The position numbers and the translations under genes are program-made. A model generated the notes under the pieces. It did no database searches and was not told the origin of the DNA. It saw nothing but the letters and a program-made list of their open reading frames with translations. From CAYNJF01 sp964397555 (lineage in GTDB: Bacteria; Pseudomonadota; Gammaproteobacteria; Berkiellales; Berkiellaceae), in assembly GCA_964397555.1 (NCBI GenBank), contig CAYNJF010000003.1, forward strand, positions 1 to 64,000: DNA of 64,000 nt, given 5' to 3'. Positions 1-9,000 of the stretch are shown in pieces (position 1 is the first letter of the stretch; the number at the start of each line of letters is the position of its first letter).

Positions 1-1050
1 GCCCAAAGTGGCCAGCCTGATGCCATCAACACGTGCATAGCCTGCAACCAAGCGTGTCTTGATTACGTGTTCCGTAAAAAACGGGCCACCTGCATGGTAA
101 ACCCGTATGCCGGTTATGAGACGGAACTTGTTTTAGAGCCGGCCAAAGAAGTCAAAAAAGTAGCCGTGGTAGGCTCAGGCCCAGGTGGACTGGCCGCTGC
201 TGTCACGCTAGCCCAGCGCGGTCATAAAGTCACCTTGTTTGAAAAAGCTCCTATTCTGGGTGGACAACTTAACATTGCTCGAAAGATCCCCGGCAAAGAA
301 GAGTTTAATGAAACGCTTCGTTACTACCAGCATCAGTTGGATTTTTATGACGTCGAAGTCAAAGTGAGTACCGAGGTTGACGCCCAGTCTTTAGAGCAAA
401 GTGGGTTTGATGAGGTGGTGCTTGCCACCGGGATTAACCCTAGAGTGCCGAAGATCGAAGGCATTGAACACGAGAAAGTTCTGTCTTACTTGCAGGTGCT
501 CAATGAGGAGGTCACCGTTGGGCAAAAGGTTGTTATCGTCGGCGGTGGTGGTATTGGGGTCGATGTCGGAGAGTTTTTGATCCACGGCGGTAAAGATAAG
601 CCGGATACCATCGATGAATTTATCGATCGCTGGGGCATTGATGCCTCACTCGAGCGTCGAGGAGGACTGTTGGAGTCGAAAAAACTTGAAAACCCACGTG
701 ACATAACCATCTGTCAGCGCAAAGAATCCAAGCTAGGGGCTCATTTAGGTAAAACCACAGGGTGGGTACATCGTCGTAATCTTAAAGACGGGGGCGTAAA
801 AGCTCTCACCGGTGTGACTTACGAAAAAATCGATGATAAAGGCTTGCATGTCAGTTTGGGTGGCAAGGCTCAAGTCCTTGAGTGCGATCACATAGTGATC
901 TGTGCGGGTCAAACCCCCAACAACGCGCTTGAGTCAGTACTATTAGATAAAGGGATCAAGGTGCATTTGGTGGGAGGGGCAAGTGAGGCCATGGAGCTGG
1001 ATGCGACTCGCGCGATCAGACAGGCAACTAAACTATGTCTTGAAGTATAG
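1..1050 (+). CDS. fadH: 2,4-dienoyl-CoA reductase (NADPH), C-terminal part
   Basis: This is the 3' part of a gene that begins before the window; the frame is open from base 1. FadH removes 4,5-double bonds during beta-oxidation of unsaturated fatty acids, using an FMN TIM barrel, a 4Fe-4S cluster and an FAD/NADPH-binding half. The visible part starts at the cluster: four Cys spaced C-x2-C-x3-C-x11-C in the first 31 residues. An FAD dinucleotide motif (GSGPGG) follows near residue 60 and an NADPH motif (GGGGIG) near residue 180. The FMN barrel lies upstream and cannot be checked. Other Old Yellow Enzyme-type reductases share the layout, but the cluster neighbourhood and the C-terminus fit FadH best. 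Confidence 0.9.
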   Translation, partial: AQSGQPDAINTCIACNQACLDYVFRKKRATCMVNPYAGYETELVLEPAKEVKKVAVVGSGPGGLAAAVTLAQRGHKVTLFEKAPILGGQLNIARKIPGKEEFNETLRYYQHQLDFYDVEVKVSTEVDAQSLEQSGFDEVVLATGINPRVPKIEGIEHEKVLSYLQVLNEEVTVGQKVVIVGGGGIGVDVGEFLIHGGKDKPDTIDEFIDRWGIDASLERRGGLLESKKLENPRDITICQRKESKLGAHLGKTTGWVHRRNLKDGGVKALTGVTYEKIDDKGLHVSLGGKAQVLECDHIVICAGQTPNNALESVLLDKGIKVHLVGGASEAMELDATRAIRQATKLCLEV

Positions 1051-1080
1051 TGGTAAAGCGTCGAGGGTTTTGTTAATTTT

Positions 1081-1107
1081 GGCTCAATCTGATTGTGAGG
1101 TTGAGCC
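1081..1107 (+). promoter_or_regulatory. inverted repeat enclosing a ribosome binding site
   Basis: GGCTCAA (1081-1087) and TTGAGCC (1101-1107) are perfect 7-base complementary arms. The 13-base loop contains the GAGG Shine-Dalgarno, and the second arm ends directly before the ATG at 1108. It could fold in mRNA and modulate translation of the small gene, or act as a weak end signal for fadH; there is no U-tract. Function is inferred only. Confidence 0.4.
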
Positions 1108-1362
1108 ATGAGTGCCATAGAGTCCGTCGTTGAATTATATCTAAACCAAGATCCAAGCTTTTGGAGTCATTTATTATCCTTATCCGATGAGGAGCAGCGC
1201 CTTTTTTGGCAAAAACAACAGCAGGGACTTGAGCGCGATCCAGAGGTTGAGATGACTCATATTCTCAGTGAACAGGAAGCCATAGCCTCGCGTTTTCATC
1301 AGCTTGAAGAAAAAAAACTCACTCTTTTAGAGCGCCTTGAACCCACCGACAAAGATACGTAA
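1108..1362 (+). CDS. small orphan protein, 84 aa, paralogue of the next gene
   Basis: No known domain is recognised. It is a short, Glu/Gln-rich, probably all-helical soluble protein without signal peptide or membrane segment. GAGG lies 7 bases before the ATG. The core (residues about 17-35, SFW, then L-x-DEE and a later W) resembles the core of the protein at 1443 (SFWKH, then TDEE and W), so the two look like diverged tandem duplicates. Function unknown. Confidence 0.6.
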   Translation: MSAIESVVELYLNQDPSFWSHLLSLSDEEQRLFWQKQQQGLERDPEVEMTHILSEQEAIASRFHQLEEKKLTLLERLEPTDKDT

Positions 1363-1386
1363 TTTTGATTTTTTGCTTTTGCTATC

Positions 1387-1415
1387 CTTACAAACTAAAT
1401 TGGATTCGCTATAAT
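1387..1415 (+). promoter_or_regulatory. sigma-70 promoter for the gene at 1443
   Basis: CTTACA (1387-1392) is followed after 17 bases by a perfect TATAAT (1410-1415). Transcription would start near 1422, giving a leader of about 20 bases that contains an AAGGA ribosome binding site before the ATG at 1443. Confidence 0.6.
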
Positions 1416-1442
1416 CCTCGAAACTTGGTTTAAGGAATAGGC

Positions 1443-1808
1443 ATGAAGACACCTGAATTGGTTAATCTGTGGTTTGAAGAAAATACTGACGAAATTTTAA
1501 GAGGCGATGGAGAGTGGCCAACAAGCTTTTGGAAACACTTTGATCTCAAAACGGATGAGGAAAAAAGCCAAATATGGACTGCATTACAAGGTCAGACTTT
1601 GTCGGACATTCAAAAGGCCAAACTTGAAGATGATATCCATTTTGGCACTCTCGGTGAAGACCTCTTTGAAGAACAGCGAAGAACTCACACGGTGGGTTAT
1701 CAAATGCACTGTGCGAAATATGGGATACGTACGTGCCACAGTTGGACACTCGCAATGGCCAGTCAAGCGGGCACAAATCCTAAAAAAACATCATGCGCCA
1801 TTCTATAA
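1443..1808 (+). CDS. orphan protein, 121 aa, with a C-terminal CaaX-like box
   Basis: The acidic, tryptophan-containing first 80 residues resemble the preceding small protein (SFW-x-H, T/S-DEE, W). AAGGA lies 8 bases before the ATG and a good promoter precedes it. The last 40 residues are Cys-rich and end in Lys-Lys-Thr-Ser-Cys-Ala-Ile-Leu, which matches a eukaryotic prenylation box (CaaX with X = Leu, geranylgeranyl type). Caution: another frame is also open over 1682-1783 and reads as plausible protein, so the C-terminus could be the product of a frameshift in a decaying gene. Function unknown. Confidence 0.5.
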   Translation: MKTPELVNLWFEENTDEILRGDGEWPTSFWKHFDLKTDEEKSQIWTALQGQTLSDIQKAKLEDDIHFGTLGEDLFEEQRRTHTVGYQMHCAKYGIRTCHSWTLAMASQAGTNPKKTSCAIL

Positions 1809-1852
1809 GAGTGGCTTACAGTCACAACGACTCTCTTTCACCTTATCAGGGC

Positions 1853-2183
1853 TTAGGGGCGAGGTCCTTTTTCAATGCTCCATTCGATGCTTGAAAGCTT
1901 TTCTTTTAACTGAACATCAAAACTATTTTTTTGTGTCTGGCTTAAAGAGCCATTTTCTTCGACTTGCTCACTAATTTCCATAATGGTTTGAATGGCATCT
2001 CCTGCCGAGGTGCCTTCCAAACCCTCTAAAAGCTCTTTTTCTTGCGCATCGGTGGGTGTGTTTTCATCATCCCAAGCTTGCATAATCTCTTGTATCAAAA
2101 CCACTTGCTCTCTCGTATTAAGTATGAGACTTCAAATGTTCAATGGCCTCATCGACCTGTTGTTCCATACCATTCAGTGACAT
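1853..2183 (-). pseudogene. small helical protein gene interrupted by a frameshift
   Basis: A minus-strand start at 2183 has an excellent ribosome binding site (GGAG, 7 bases upstream) and encodes MSLNGMEQQVDEAIEHLK before reaching a stop at 2118. One base shift near 2126-2130 leads into a second open frame that runs to 1853 and reads as continuous acidic helical protein. Joined, they give about 109 residues, the usual size of the other small orphans here (23076, 23574, 49910). I read it as one gene broken by a +1 frameshift; a sequencing error or programmed frameshift cannot be excluded. The downstream part alone could only start at GTG 2104, without a good ribosome binding site. Confidence 0.55.
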
Positions 2184-2331
2184 GTTTATTCTCCATGATC
2201 ATTTTTATGGATTGGATGCGTGCCCATTGAATAAGTTCCCTTCATCGTTGACCTATCTTGGGTCAAGCCGTGCTCTGAACTTTTCAACAAGGATTTACAT
2301 CCAAGGTATGACTAATTCTAAGGGGATGTCG

Positions 2332-4476
2332 ATGCAATTAATTTATGAGTTTGAAGAAGGTGGAGCCACTCAATTTCGTGCAGATGCGCTCGACAACGAA
2401 GTTTTGAAATATGTGTCGCCATCGGTTCATCGACATGAAGGACTTCGCTTTAAACAAGATGAGGTTGCCCGAGCGGCTTCACGGGATATTGTTGAAGTCG
2501 TAAGACAAAGTGGGTGGGGTGGCACCCTTTTTGGGATGGTAGAGCGAATGGCCGGCACCTCTGCTGCCCATGTCATATCAGGGGCGTCGCAACGAGTTGC
2601 CAGAGGGGCCCTCTCATACGCGTTTGACAGAGCCGCAAGCTCGGCCAGGGGAATGCTCAATCAGGCGATCGTTGGGGATGTCATCACACTGAGCTGGAAC
2701 AACGAACCAGTGGGGAGCATTACATTCAATAAGGATGGAACGGTGACTGTAGAGCTTGACGACAGAGCAGGCTCAAGACGTTTAGCCCTTCGTATCCAAG
2801 CCCTTGTCGAGCGCCATCAAGGGCGACTTATTGAGGGTGAGCTACAACCCATCTATCGCCTCTCTGAGGATGAAGCTGCCCCTGAAATGATTGATCCAAC
2901 CGAAGCCGTGGGCGGGGATGATCCTATATATCTGACACGAATTCGTCTATTACGCTACTTAATGACGGAGAGCCCTGAAAGCTTTATGAGCGATGAAAAG
3001 GTTCACGGCTTAATCAGTGAATCAAGCATGGGGCTAAATCGTGATGGCGTTGATATAGGTAAATTAGACAGACAAGTGCTCGAACTTGCTCACGTTTACA
3101 AAGGCTGGGAACATTTCATCATCCCTGAAAACCATCGCTCGGTAGCGTTTGGTGAGTATCTTGCTCATCAAGTAGTCTATTGCCACGTCGATGAAGGCCA
3201 GCGCATTCTAGCTCCATATCAAGACGGGCGCTCCACACGCACATGTGACATGAGAGTTGAGGCCATCATCAAGGAAAACGACCTAGATGAGGGGTTTTAT
3301 GGCGTCATCACCGTCTCAGAGGAACCCGAACGTGTGATTGATGTGAGTTTTCGTGGCACTCACGATGTGAAAACTGTGCACTACGACACTAGCCAAGAAT
3401 GCGCAGGCTTTGATGCTTTTCAAGAGTATGGCCCGCAGGTAATGGATGAATTACAGCGCATTGCGGATGAGACAGGCATAACCACCGTTAGATTCAATGG
3501 TCATAGTCTAGGGGGATGCTTGGCCGCTCAAATGACGGACTTGGCGCTTGAAGAAATGATTCAGGGTAACTTGGCCATGGTTTCAGATATTCGGTTAAAT
3601 GCGTTCCAAGCTCCAGGAGTCTCAACCGCGATCAATGAGCGAGCCTGTCGCAACCTTAGTGCTTTGATGGACGAGCGCCCAGGGTTGCAGGTATCTTTCA
3701 ATCATCCCATGGTGGAAGGGTGCATCGTTCAAAAGTGTGGTCAGACTAAACTGGGTGCGACTGGCAAACTATCTGATGAAGTTAGAGACAACGTAGAGAC
3801 GCTTTGGGGCACGGGTAGGCTTGTTGTTCAAATCCCAACCTTTGCCATAAGCTCTCCAACCAACACCATGCCGTTGCTAGTCACGGCACATACCTGCTCG
3901 ATGTATTCTAACGCTCCCAATGAAGCGTATGGAGCCATTGTTCATCAAACTACGTACGAAAATGAAGAAGCCAATGAGCTTATTCATGGCGAGATTGACG
4001 ATCCAGATCTCTACAATTATCAGGCAATGCTCGATGATCCTCTTGTGCAAGACAATGCTCATGTGAGTGATGCTGAAAACTGGAATCGCATCAAGGATAC
4101 GGTCTATGCCTTGGTGCACGCTTACAGCTACACGAATAATCCCGATGAAATACGTGAAAACCTTGATCAGCTAGACTTTAGTGATGCCTCCAAAATCTAT
4201 GGTCTGGGAACTGATTCAGCCACGCTCTCTTTAACATGGCAGGTGATTCGAAACGCGATGGGTCAATCTGGACGGGATCACATGACAGGGTTTCAAGGCT
4301 ACCTTGAACACAAAGCGGTAGGGCATGGGCTCAGTGCCCTTGCTAGTCGTATGGCTGGTAGCCACGCATTAACACTTGATCCACAAAACTCAGAATCGTC
4401 CGAGAGCGAACCCAGTGGCTCAGAGGGCGACGATCCCGATCCCGATTCTCCACGTAGGCCCCGATCCGGCGCCTAA
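2332..4476 (+). CDS. class-3-lipase-like alpha/beta hydrolase, 714 aa, effector-like
   Basis: Around residues 310-440 there is an alpha/beta hydrolase of lipase class 3 type: the strand with FRGTHD (oxyanion region), then FNGHSLGG with nucleophile Ser392 at the elbow. Acid and His partners are not assigned with certainty. The first 300 residues include a Gly/Ala-rich helical stretch and no known domain. There is no signal peptide. The last 30 residues are Ser/Glu/Asp-rich and then basic. The start at 2332 is chosen because AAGGGG lies 7 bases upstream; ATGs at 2308 and 2326 are alternatives. A host-directed phospholipase or lipase is plausible but inferred. Confidence 0.65.
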   Translation: MQLIYEFEEGGATQFRADALDNEVLKYVSPSVHRHEGLRFKQDEVARAASRDIVEVVRQSGWGGTLFGMVERMAGTSAAHVISGASQRVARGALSYAFDRAASSARGMLNQAIVGDVITLSWNNEPVGSITFNKDGTVTVELDDRAGSRRLALRIQALVERHQGRLIEGELQPIYRLSEDEAAPEMIDPTEAVGGDDPIYLTRIRLLRYLMTESPESFMSDEKVHGLISESSMGLNRDGVDIGKLDRQVLELAHVYKGWEHFIIPENHRSVAFGEYLAHQVVYCHVDEGQRILAPYQDGRSTRTCDMRVEAIIKENDLDEGFYGVITVSEEPERVIDVSFRGTHDVKTVHYDTSQECAGFDAFQEYGPQVMDELQRIADETGITTVRFNGHSLGGCLAAQMTDLALEEMIQGNLAMVSDIRLNAFQAPGVSTAINERACRNLSALMDERPGLQVSFNHPMVEGCIVQKCGQTKLGATGKLSDEVRDNVETLWGTGRLVVQIPTFAISSPTNTMPLLVTAHTCSMYSNAPNEAYGAIVHQTTYENEEANELIHGEIDDPDLYNYQAMLDDPLVQDNAHVSDAENWNRIKDTVYALVHAYSYTNNPDEIRENLDQLDFSDASKIYGLGTDSATLSLTWQVIRNAMGQSGRDHMTGFQGYLEHKAVGHGLSALASRMAGSHALTLDPQNSESSESEPSGSEGDDPDPDSPRRPRSGA

Positions 4477-4549
4477 GTTAGAAAGTCTGCCAGCAAAGAT
4501 GTAATTTTTGCTAAAAATGGCTATGATGGGCTTAAAAAAGGAGCCCATC

Positions 4550-5164
4550 ATGCCAAGTTGTAGCTTTTATCTCGCTGGAAAAATCAAGAAAAAACACGAA
4601 ACCAACGATGAAGCGTATTGGAGCGAAGCCGATATGGCTTCAATACGAAAACACCTGGATGCTTTCGATGTTCATTTGATGAATCCAGGTGAGCGATCAG
4701 ATGATTTAACCGATCAAGAAAGTGTTTTAGGCCGAGACATGACTCAAGTCTTCATCGCGGATGCGGTTTTTGTCGATGCCAGGGATCGAAGAGGGCTTGG
4801 GGTCGGCGCAGAGATGATGTGGGCAAAAATGCATGGCATTCCCGTCATTACGTTAGCTCCGAAAGGAACCACTTATCATCTTGAATCAACCACCATTTTA
4901 GATAAAGAAGTCGCGCCCTACATTCATCCTTTTGTCAATGGACTGAGTGACGTCATTGTGGAAAGCATCGAGCAAGGCTGTGCTTGGATGAAAGCGTATT
5001 TAGACGACCCATCCAGCGTGGACATCAAGGCGTTTTTTGAAATTAAAAAAACCATGTCCTACTATTTAAAAGCTCAGTTTCAACACGATGAGCCTATGCG
5101 TACCATCATTGAAAACAGTCCTGAGTTGGCCAAACGCTTAGACAGCATCGGTCAATTGAAGTAG
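4550..5164 (+). CDS. nucleoside 2-deoxyribosyltransferase-like protein, 204 aa
   Basis: The N-terminus (SFYLAGKIKK) and the later GRDMTQVFIADAVFVDA and GVGAEMMWA segments match the nucleoside 2-deoxyribosyltransferase fold: a first strand with AG, an Asp-rich motif, and a conserved Glu in the G-x-G-x-E helix that serves as nucleophile in true transferases. These enzymes cleave or exchange N-glycosidic bonds of nucleosides or nucleotides, and the same fold occurs in proteins of other roles. The C-terminal 70 residues are an extra helical part. GGAG lies 8 bases before the ATG. Substrate unknown. Confidence 0.6.
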   Translation: MPSCSFYLAGKIKKKHETNDEAYWSEADMASIRKHLDAFDVHLMNPGERSDDLTDQESVLGRDMTQVFIADAVFVDARDRRGLGVGAEMMWAKMHGIPVITLAPKGTTYHLESTTILDKEVAPYIHPFVNGLSDVIVESIEQGCAWMKAYLDDPSSVDIKAFFEIKKTMSYYLKAQFQHDEPMRTIIENSPELAKRLDSIGQLK

Positions 5165-5190
5165 GTTTACTCAAATGAAAAGGGAATTTC

Positions 5191-5598
5191 ATGGAGAACC
5201 CAAACCGACCTTACGTGACACGTGAACAAGTTGAACGAACATGGGCCACGGCCTGGTATTGGATTAATCAGAGCGCCTATTATGCTGGTATAGGCGCCTG
5301 GTGGACTTATGATCGAATGGTTGATGCGGGAAGCTGGTTGGTCGCTCGAGCGACGGATGGATACGATGCTCCCGAGCACAACTCGACTGCAAAAAGTCGA
5401 AAAGCAAGGCCTTTGCCTATACCTTCTGAAATACATCCGTCCTTGACTCCCCCTGAAGTTTGGCATCCTGGAGAGACTGGATTTCGTCCAACTGCACAGG
5501 CGCCTAGAAATTCACCCAAAGCTCCAGATGAGCAATGGTATTTGGAGCGCGGTATACCCTTACCGAGTGCACCACCACCAAGTCCTACGAAATTATAA
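5191..5598 (+). CDS. orphan protein, 135 aa, Trp/Tyr-rich with Pro-rich tail
   Basis: Not recognised. Residues 17-50 are aromatic and moderately hydrophobic (several Trp and Tyr), perhaps membrane-associating. Residues 70-135 are Pro/Ser-rich and probably disordered, ending in a run of prolines. AAGGGA precedes the ATG by 7 bases. It follows the 4550 gene by 26 bases and may share its transcript. Confidence 0.55.
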   Translation: MENPNRPYVTREQVERTWATAWYWINQSAYYAGIGAWWTYDRMVDAGSWLVARATDGYDAPEHNSTAKSRKARPLPIPSEIHPSLTPPEVWHPGETGFRPTAQAPRNSPKAPDEQWYLERGIPLPSAPPPSPTKL

Positions 5599-5601
5599 TA
5601 A

Positions 5602-5633
5602 CAAATCATCGACTATTGTCAGTCGATGATTTG
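5602..5633. terminator. strong intergenic hairpin without U-tract
   Basis: A perfect 13-bp stem (CAAATCATCGACT / AGTCGATGATTTG) encloses a 6-base loop, 3 bases after the stop of the 5191 gene. No T-run follows on either strand, so it is not a classical intrinsic terminator. It may stabilise the 3' end of the upstream mRNA or bind a protein. Confidence 0.5.
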
Positions 5634-5666
5634 AGTTGATACCCAGAAATCAGAAAAGGATGAAAG

Positions 5667-5933
5667 ATGCGATTAGGATTTAGCTCTTTAAATGCGTTTA
5701 AGAGTACACGAAGCAAAGAGAAAGCGAACAGCCCTGCAGGCCCATCTGCATCACAATCTTCAGATCAAGATGAGCCTCAAGCCTATCAAACATCCTCTGA
5801 GTGTTATACCACCATACATCCACTAAGCGGTCAGCGAGTCTATGGTACATTTCCGGTAAGACATCCTGTCCCCGATGAGGCTTCATCGTCCTCAGTGAGC
5901 CCCCTGTTTAGAAGAGGCTATAGAAAGGTGTAG
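5667..5933 (+). CDS. small orphan protein, 88 aa, Ser/Pro-rich
   Basis: Not recognised. Low-complexity, Ser-, Pro- and Gln-rich, probably disordered, ending in a basic patch (RRGYRKV). AAGGA lies 7 bases before the ATG, which supports translation. It is the last gene of the plus-strand group and converges on the long minus-strand gene that ends at 6005. Confidence 0.5.
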   Translation: MRLGFSSLNAFKSTRSKEKANSPAGPSASQSSDQDEPQAYQTSSECYTTIHPLSGQRVYGTFPVRHPVPDEASSSSVSPLFRRGYRKV

Positions 5934-6004
5934 GCTTTGAAGTTTTCCTTCGAAAAGGAGGCACAGACTTTTTTATAAAACAGACAACTGCCAAGCTCAT
6001 GATT

Positions 6005-9000
6005 TTATATGGAGGTCAGCTTGGTAGTCGCTTTGTACGTTGAGCTTGAGAGGATATCTAAGCAGGTCTTTTTTGCCTTCATGACCGTCTCAAAGGATTT
6101 ATCATCCGTATCAGGGCACCAATCATGCATCAATTTGATGCATCGTTGAGCGGTTTCCTCATTTGTGCTACTCAAGATACTTTGTACGGCACACTCACTT
6201 AGTGCTTTTTTCTCGTCGTCACTGAGTGTCATGGCTGCCTCAGTTCTCTTGAGGGCATGATTCTTGCGTGCTTCAAAAGACACACCTTCAAGATGGGCAA
6301 ACAGTTCTTGAACGTATGTTTTGGTAATCAAGTGTAATCGCTCAACAGAAAGTTTGGGCAACATCAATCGCAGGCTGTGAGAGATAATTTCAAACTCAAT
6401 GGCTTTTTTCATTTTTTTTAAGATAAACACCTGAGGTAATCTTTTTTCAGTCTTGGGCACAGGGCGATATGGGTTCTCAAGCTTAGGAGTTTCCTCATTA
6501 TCATCCGGTTTGTTGCTACTATCGGGTTTATTTGGTTTTTTAGGCTCTACGACCTGTTTATACAATTGGTTCGCCAAATCGTTCGTACTCAAGTCTAATT
6601 GGGTACGAAGTTTCAGGGTAAACTTTTCCGCGGTGCGAGATATCTTTCGGATCCCGGCCTGTTCAAGCCTAAGATTCATCTCTCTTAAAATGTCTTCTTC
6701 ACTTCCAAGACTTTGGATAAAAGCTTGTCGAAGCAGTAGATCATCCTTAATATAGGGGCTTGATCCCGATATCAAATCCATAAGGTTGGATGCGCTGATC
6801 ATGGTAATCGCTAAGTGCAACCGTTGCGCTTGCTCAAAACTCAGCGTTTGGCAATAAGTCTTAAACTTATCCACTATGTAGAGATTGATGAATCGGTTCA
6901 ACTTTTGCATATAGGGCTCTGGCATCTGAGCGTCAGTGCCATCGAGCATATGCGCAATTCGTCCATCAGAGCCGGCAGGGCAGCTCGGTGCATCTATATC
7001 GGAGTCACGATGAGCATGGGCTCGTCGAACATCGGCCAGCTGACAAATAAACTGTTGCTTAAATCTTTCTCGAGTAGGCATGAGCTTATCATCCATCCCC
7101 ACTAAAAACGAAAATGCAGCATGTTGGCGCACACTTAAAGTCCGCGTCAACTCATTATGAAAGCCATCCACTCGAATGGGGGCAAAAGGATCATAGGCCC
7201 GCCAAGCTGCATGGCTAAACTCGTTGGTGTTGACAAAATTCTTTCGAAAGACATTCATAAGCGACCGATCGTTGCCTTTTATCAGCTGTTCTTTATGCTC
7301 CTTCACGAAGTGCTCATAGACTATTTTTTTATCATCACTGATAAGTGTTTGTTTAATGGCGTCGAGTAAAAAAATTCGAATAGTTTGCTCGATAGAGATT
7401 ATTTTGGATTCCAAGTCATTGCCTTTGCACAAAGGAAGGTGAGGCGCTGCTCGTTCATCAACGGCCTTAAAGTGGGCGTCTTTGACATCTTGATCGATGT
7501 GAGAGCTACCTTCATTTGCCCAGGTTATTGCTTGGCTCATCACCTCGATCTCAAAGGCTGAGCCTGCCACGCTGATGCGAGGAGGCTCTCCAACAGGGTC
7601 AATTTTGTGCATGTGTTTTAGCAAAAATTCATTGAGACAATGGCGGGCGTGGGGCGGCGTCATGCGTTCAAGAAAGGGGAATACATCGTCTACGCAGTCT
7701 GGAAATAATCGCGCGATAAGCACCTTTAAAACATCAAACTGACTTGCGTTTAGCGCTAAATAGACCACGGCGTAATCACAAGGTTTTAGAGTGAGCCCAT
7801 GAGTAAACAGAAATTCCAGAGCGTCTTTTTCACCCCGTTTAATCAACCATGGCAGCAAAGCTTTAAGCATGATGTCTTGCGTTTGGGCGTCAATAGCTGG
7901 AGTGCCGAAGATTTCCTTTGTTACTGATAAAAGAGTCCTTCTCCGGTTTGCCAACATGCACACATAAACCATTAAATCAATTTTATCGATGATGGGCCAT
8001 TCTTGAATGCAAGGATTTTTGTCGGTGTTACTTTTTGATAAGACAGAGCGAACCATCTCCCTTAACCTTTCTTTGATTAGGTCAAGTTCTGTGCCGTGTG
8101 TGTTCTTGCTCTTTTGAATAAGAGGGTCAATCACAGCCTGTTTAATCTCTAGGGTGGTTAACAGGTTTGCATCGAGGATTGCGTCAATGGTATTAGGGCT
8201 GACTTCCTTATGAGTGTTGATCTGGTTACTCAGTACTCGTTGAAGAAGTGCTTTGTCTTCATCTGTGTTTAATAGACCACATAAATCTGAGTCAAACGAA
8301 AAACAACGGTCATGAATGGTTTCTTGATGAATGAATTTTAGAAAAACTATCGTAAAGTTTAGGTAAGCTTCTTTTTGGGCTTGTGTTGGTTCATCCCAGT
8401 AGAGTGATTTTTTGATGACCATCAAGAATCGTTCAATGGCCGCAGACGAGGCAAAGCATTGATTTTCATCATCAAGAATCGTGCATACGGGCACTTTCGA
8501 ATGAATATAATGAAGGTAGTGTTCCGTGAGATTGCGCTCAATGATTAAACTAAGAATAATGACCGGAGAGCAGGCATCCATCTCAATGGCTTTATCAATG
8601 AGTTTTTTCAGTGTCTCATCATGAATATCAACGTCTTGGATCTTATGGTTTAAAGCCGCAATCATGAGCTTGGTCTCAAACGCATCCGAATCGCATATAT
8701 GATCGTTCAATAGGAGCAAATGCATGACAACCAAGCAAACGTCGAGACTTTGATTTATGTCATCCAATGAGCTTAACTGGTCAAGAAAATAGGCACCCAC
8801 GTCTTCCAAGTCAGGACCAAGGGGAGCCCCAGAGTGATGGTATTGATTGAAAAGAAAAAGAGAGCAGAAGGTCATGTTGTCATGGACAAGCGTCCACACA
8901 TCCTCACCTGATACGCACTCTGTGGTATAAGCTTCCTGAAGCAAGCCTGATACCAACATCGGGTGATGCGTTGCAAGTTCTTTAAAATGTTCTTGGTTGA

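Noticed and set aside
1507..1974. Plus-strand open frame of 155 codons overlapping the 1443 gene
   Set aside because: It starts inside the better supported gene and runs over the minus-strand broken gene; no ribosome binding site. It only matters for the frameshift question on the 1443 C-terminus.
2143..2331. N-terminal extension of the lipase-like protein by 63 residues
   Set aside because: It would run through the start region and ribosome binding site of the minus-strand gene at 2183, and the sequence is unlike the rest; a strong ribosome binding site precedes 2332.
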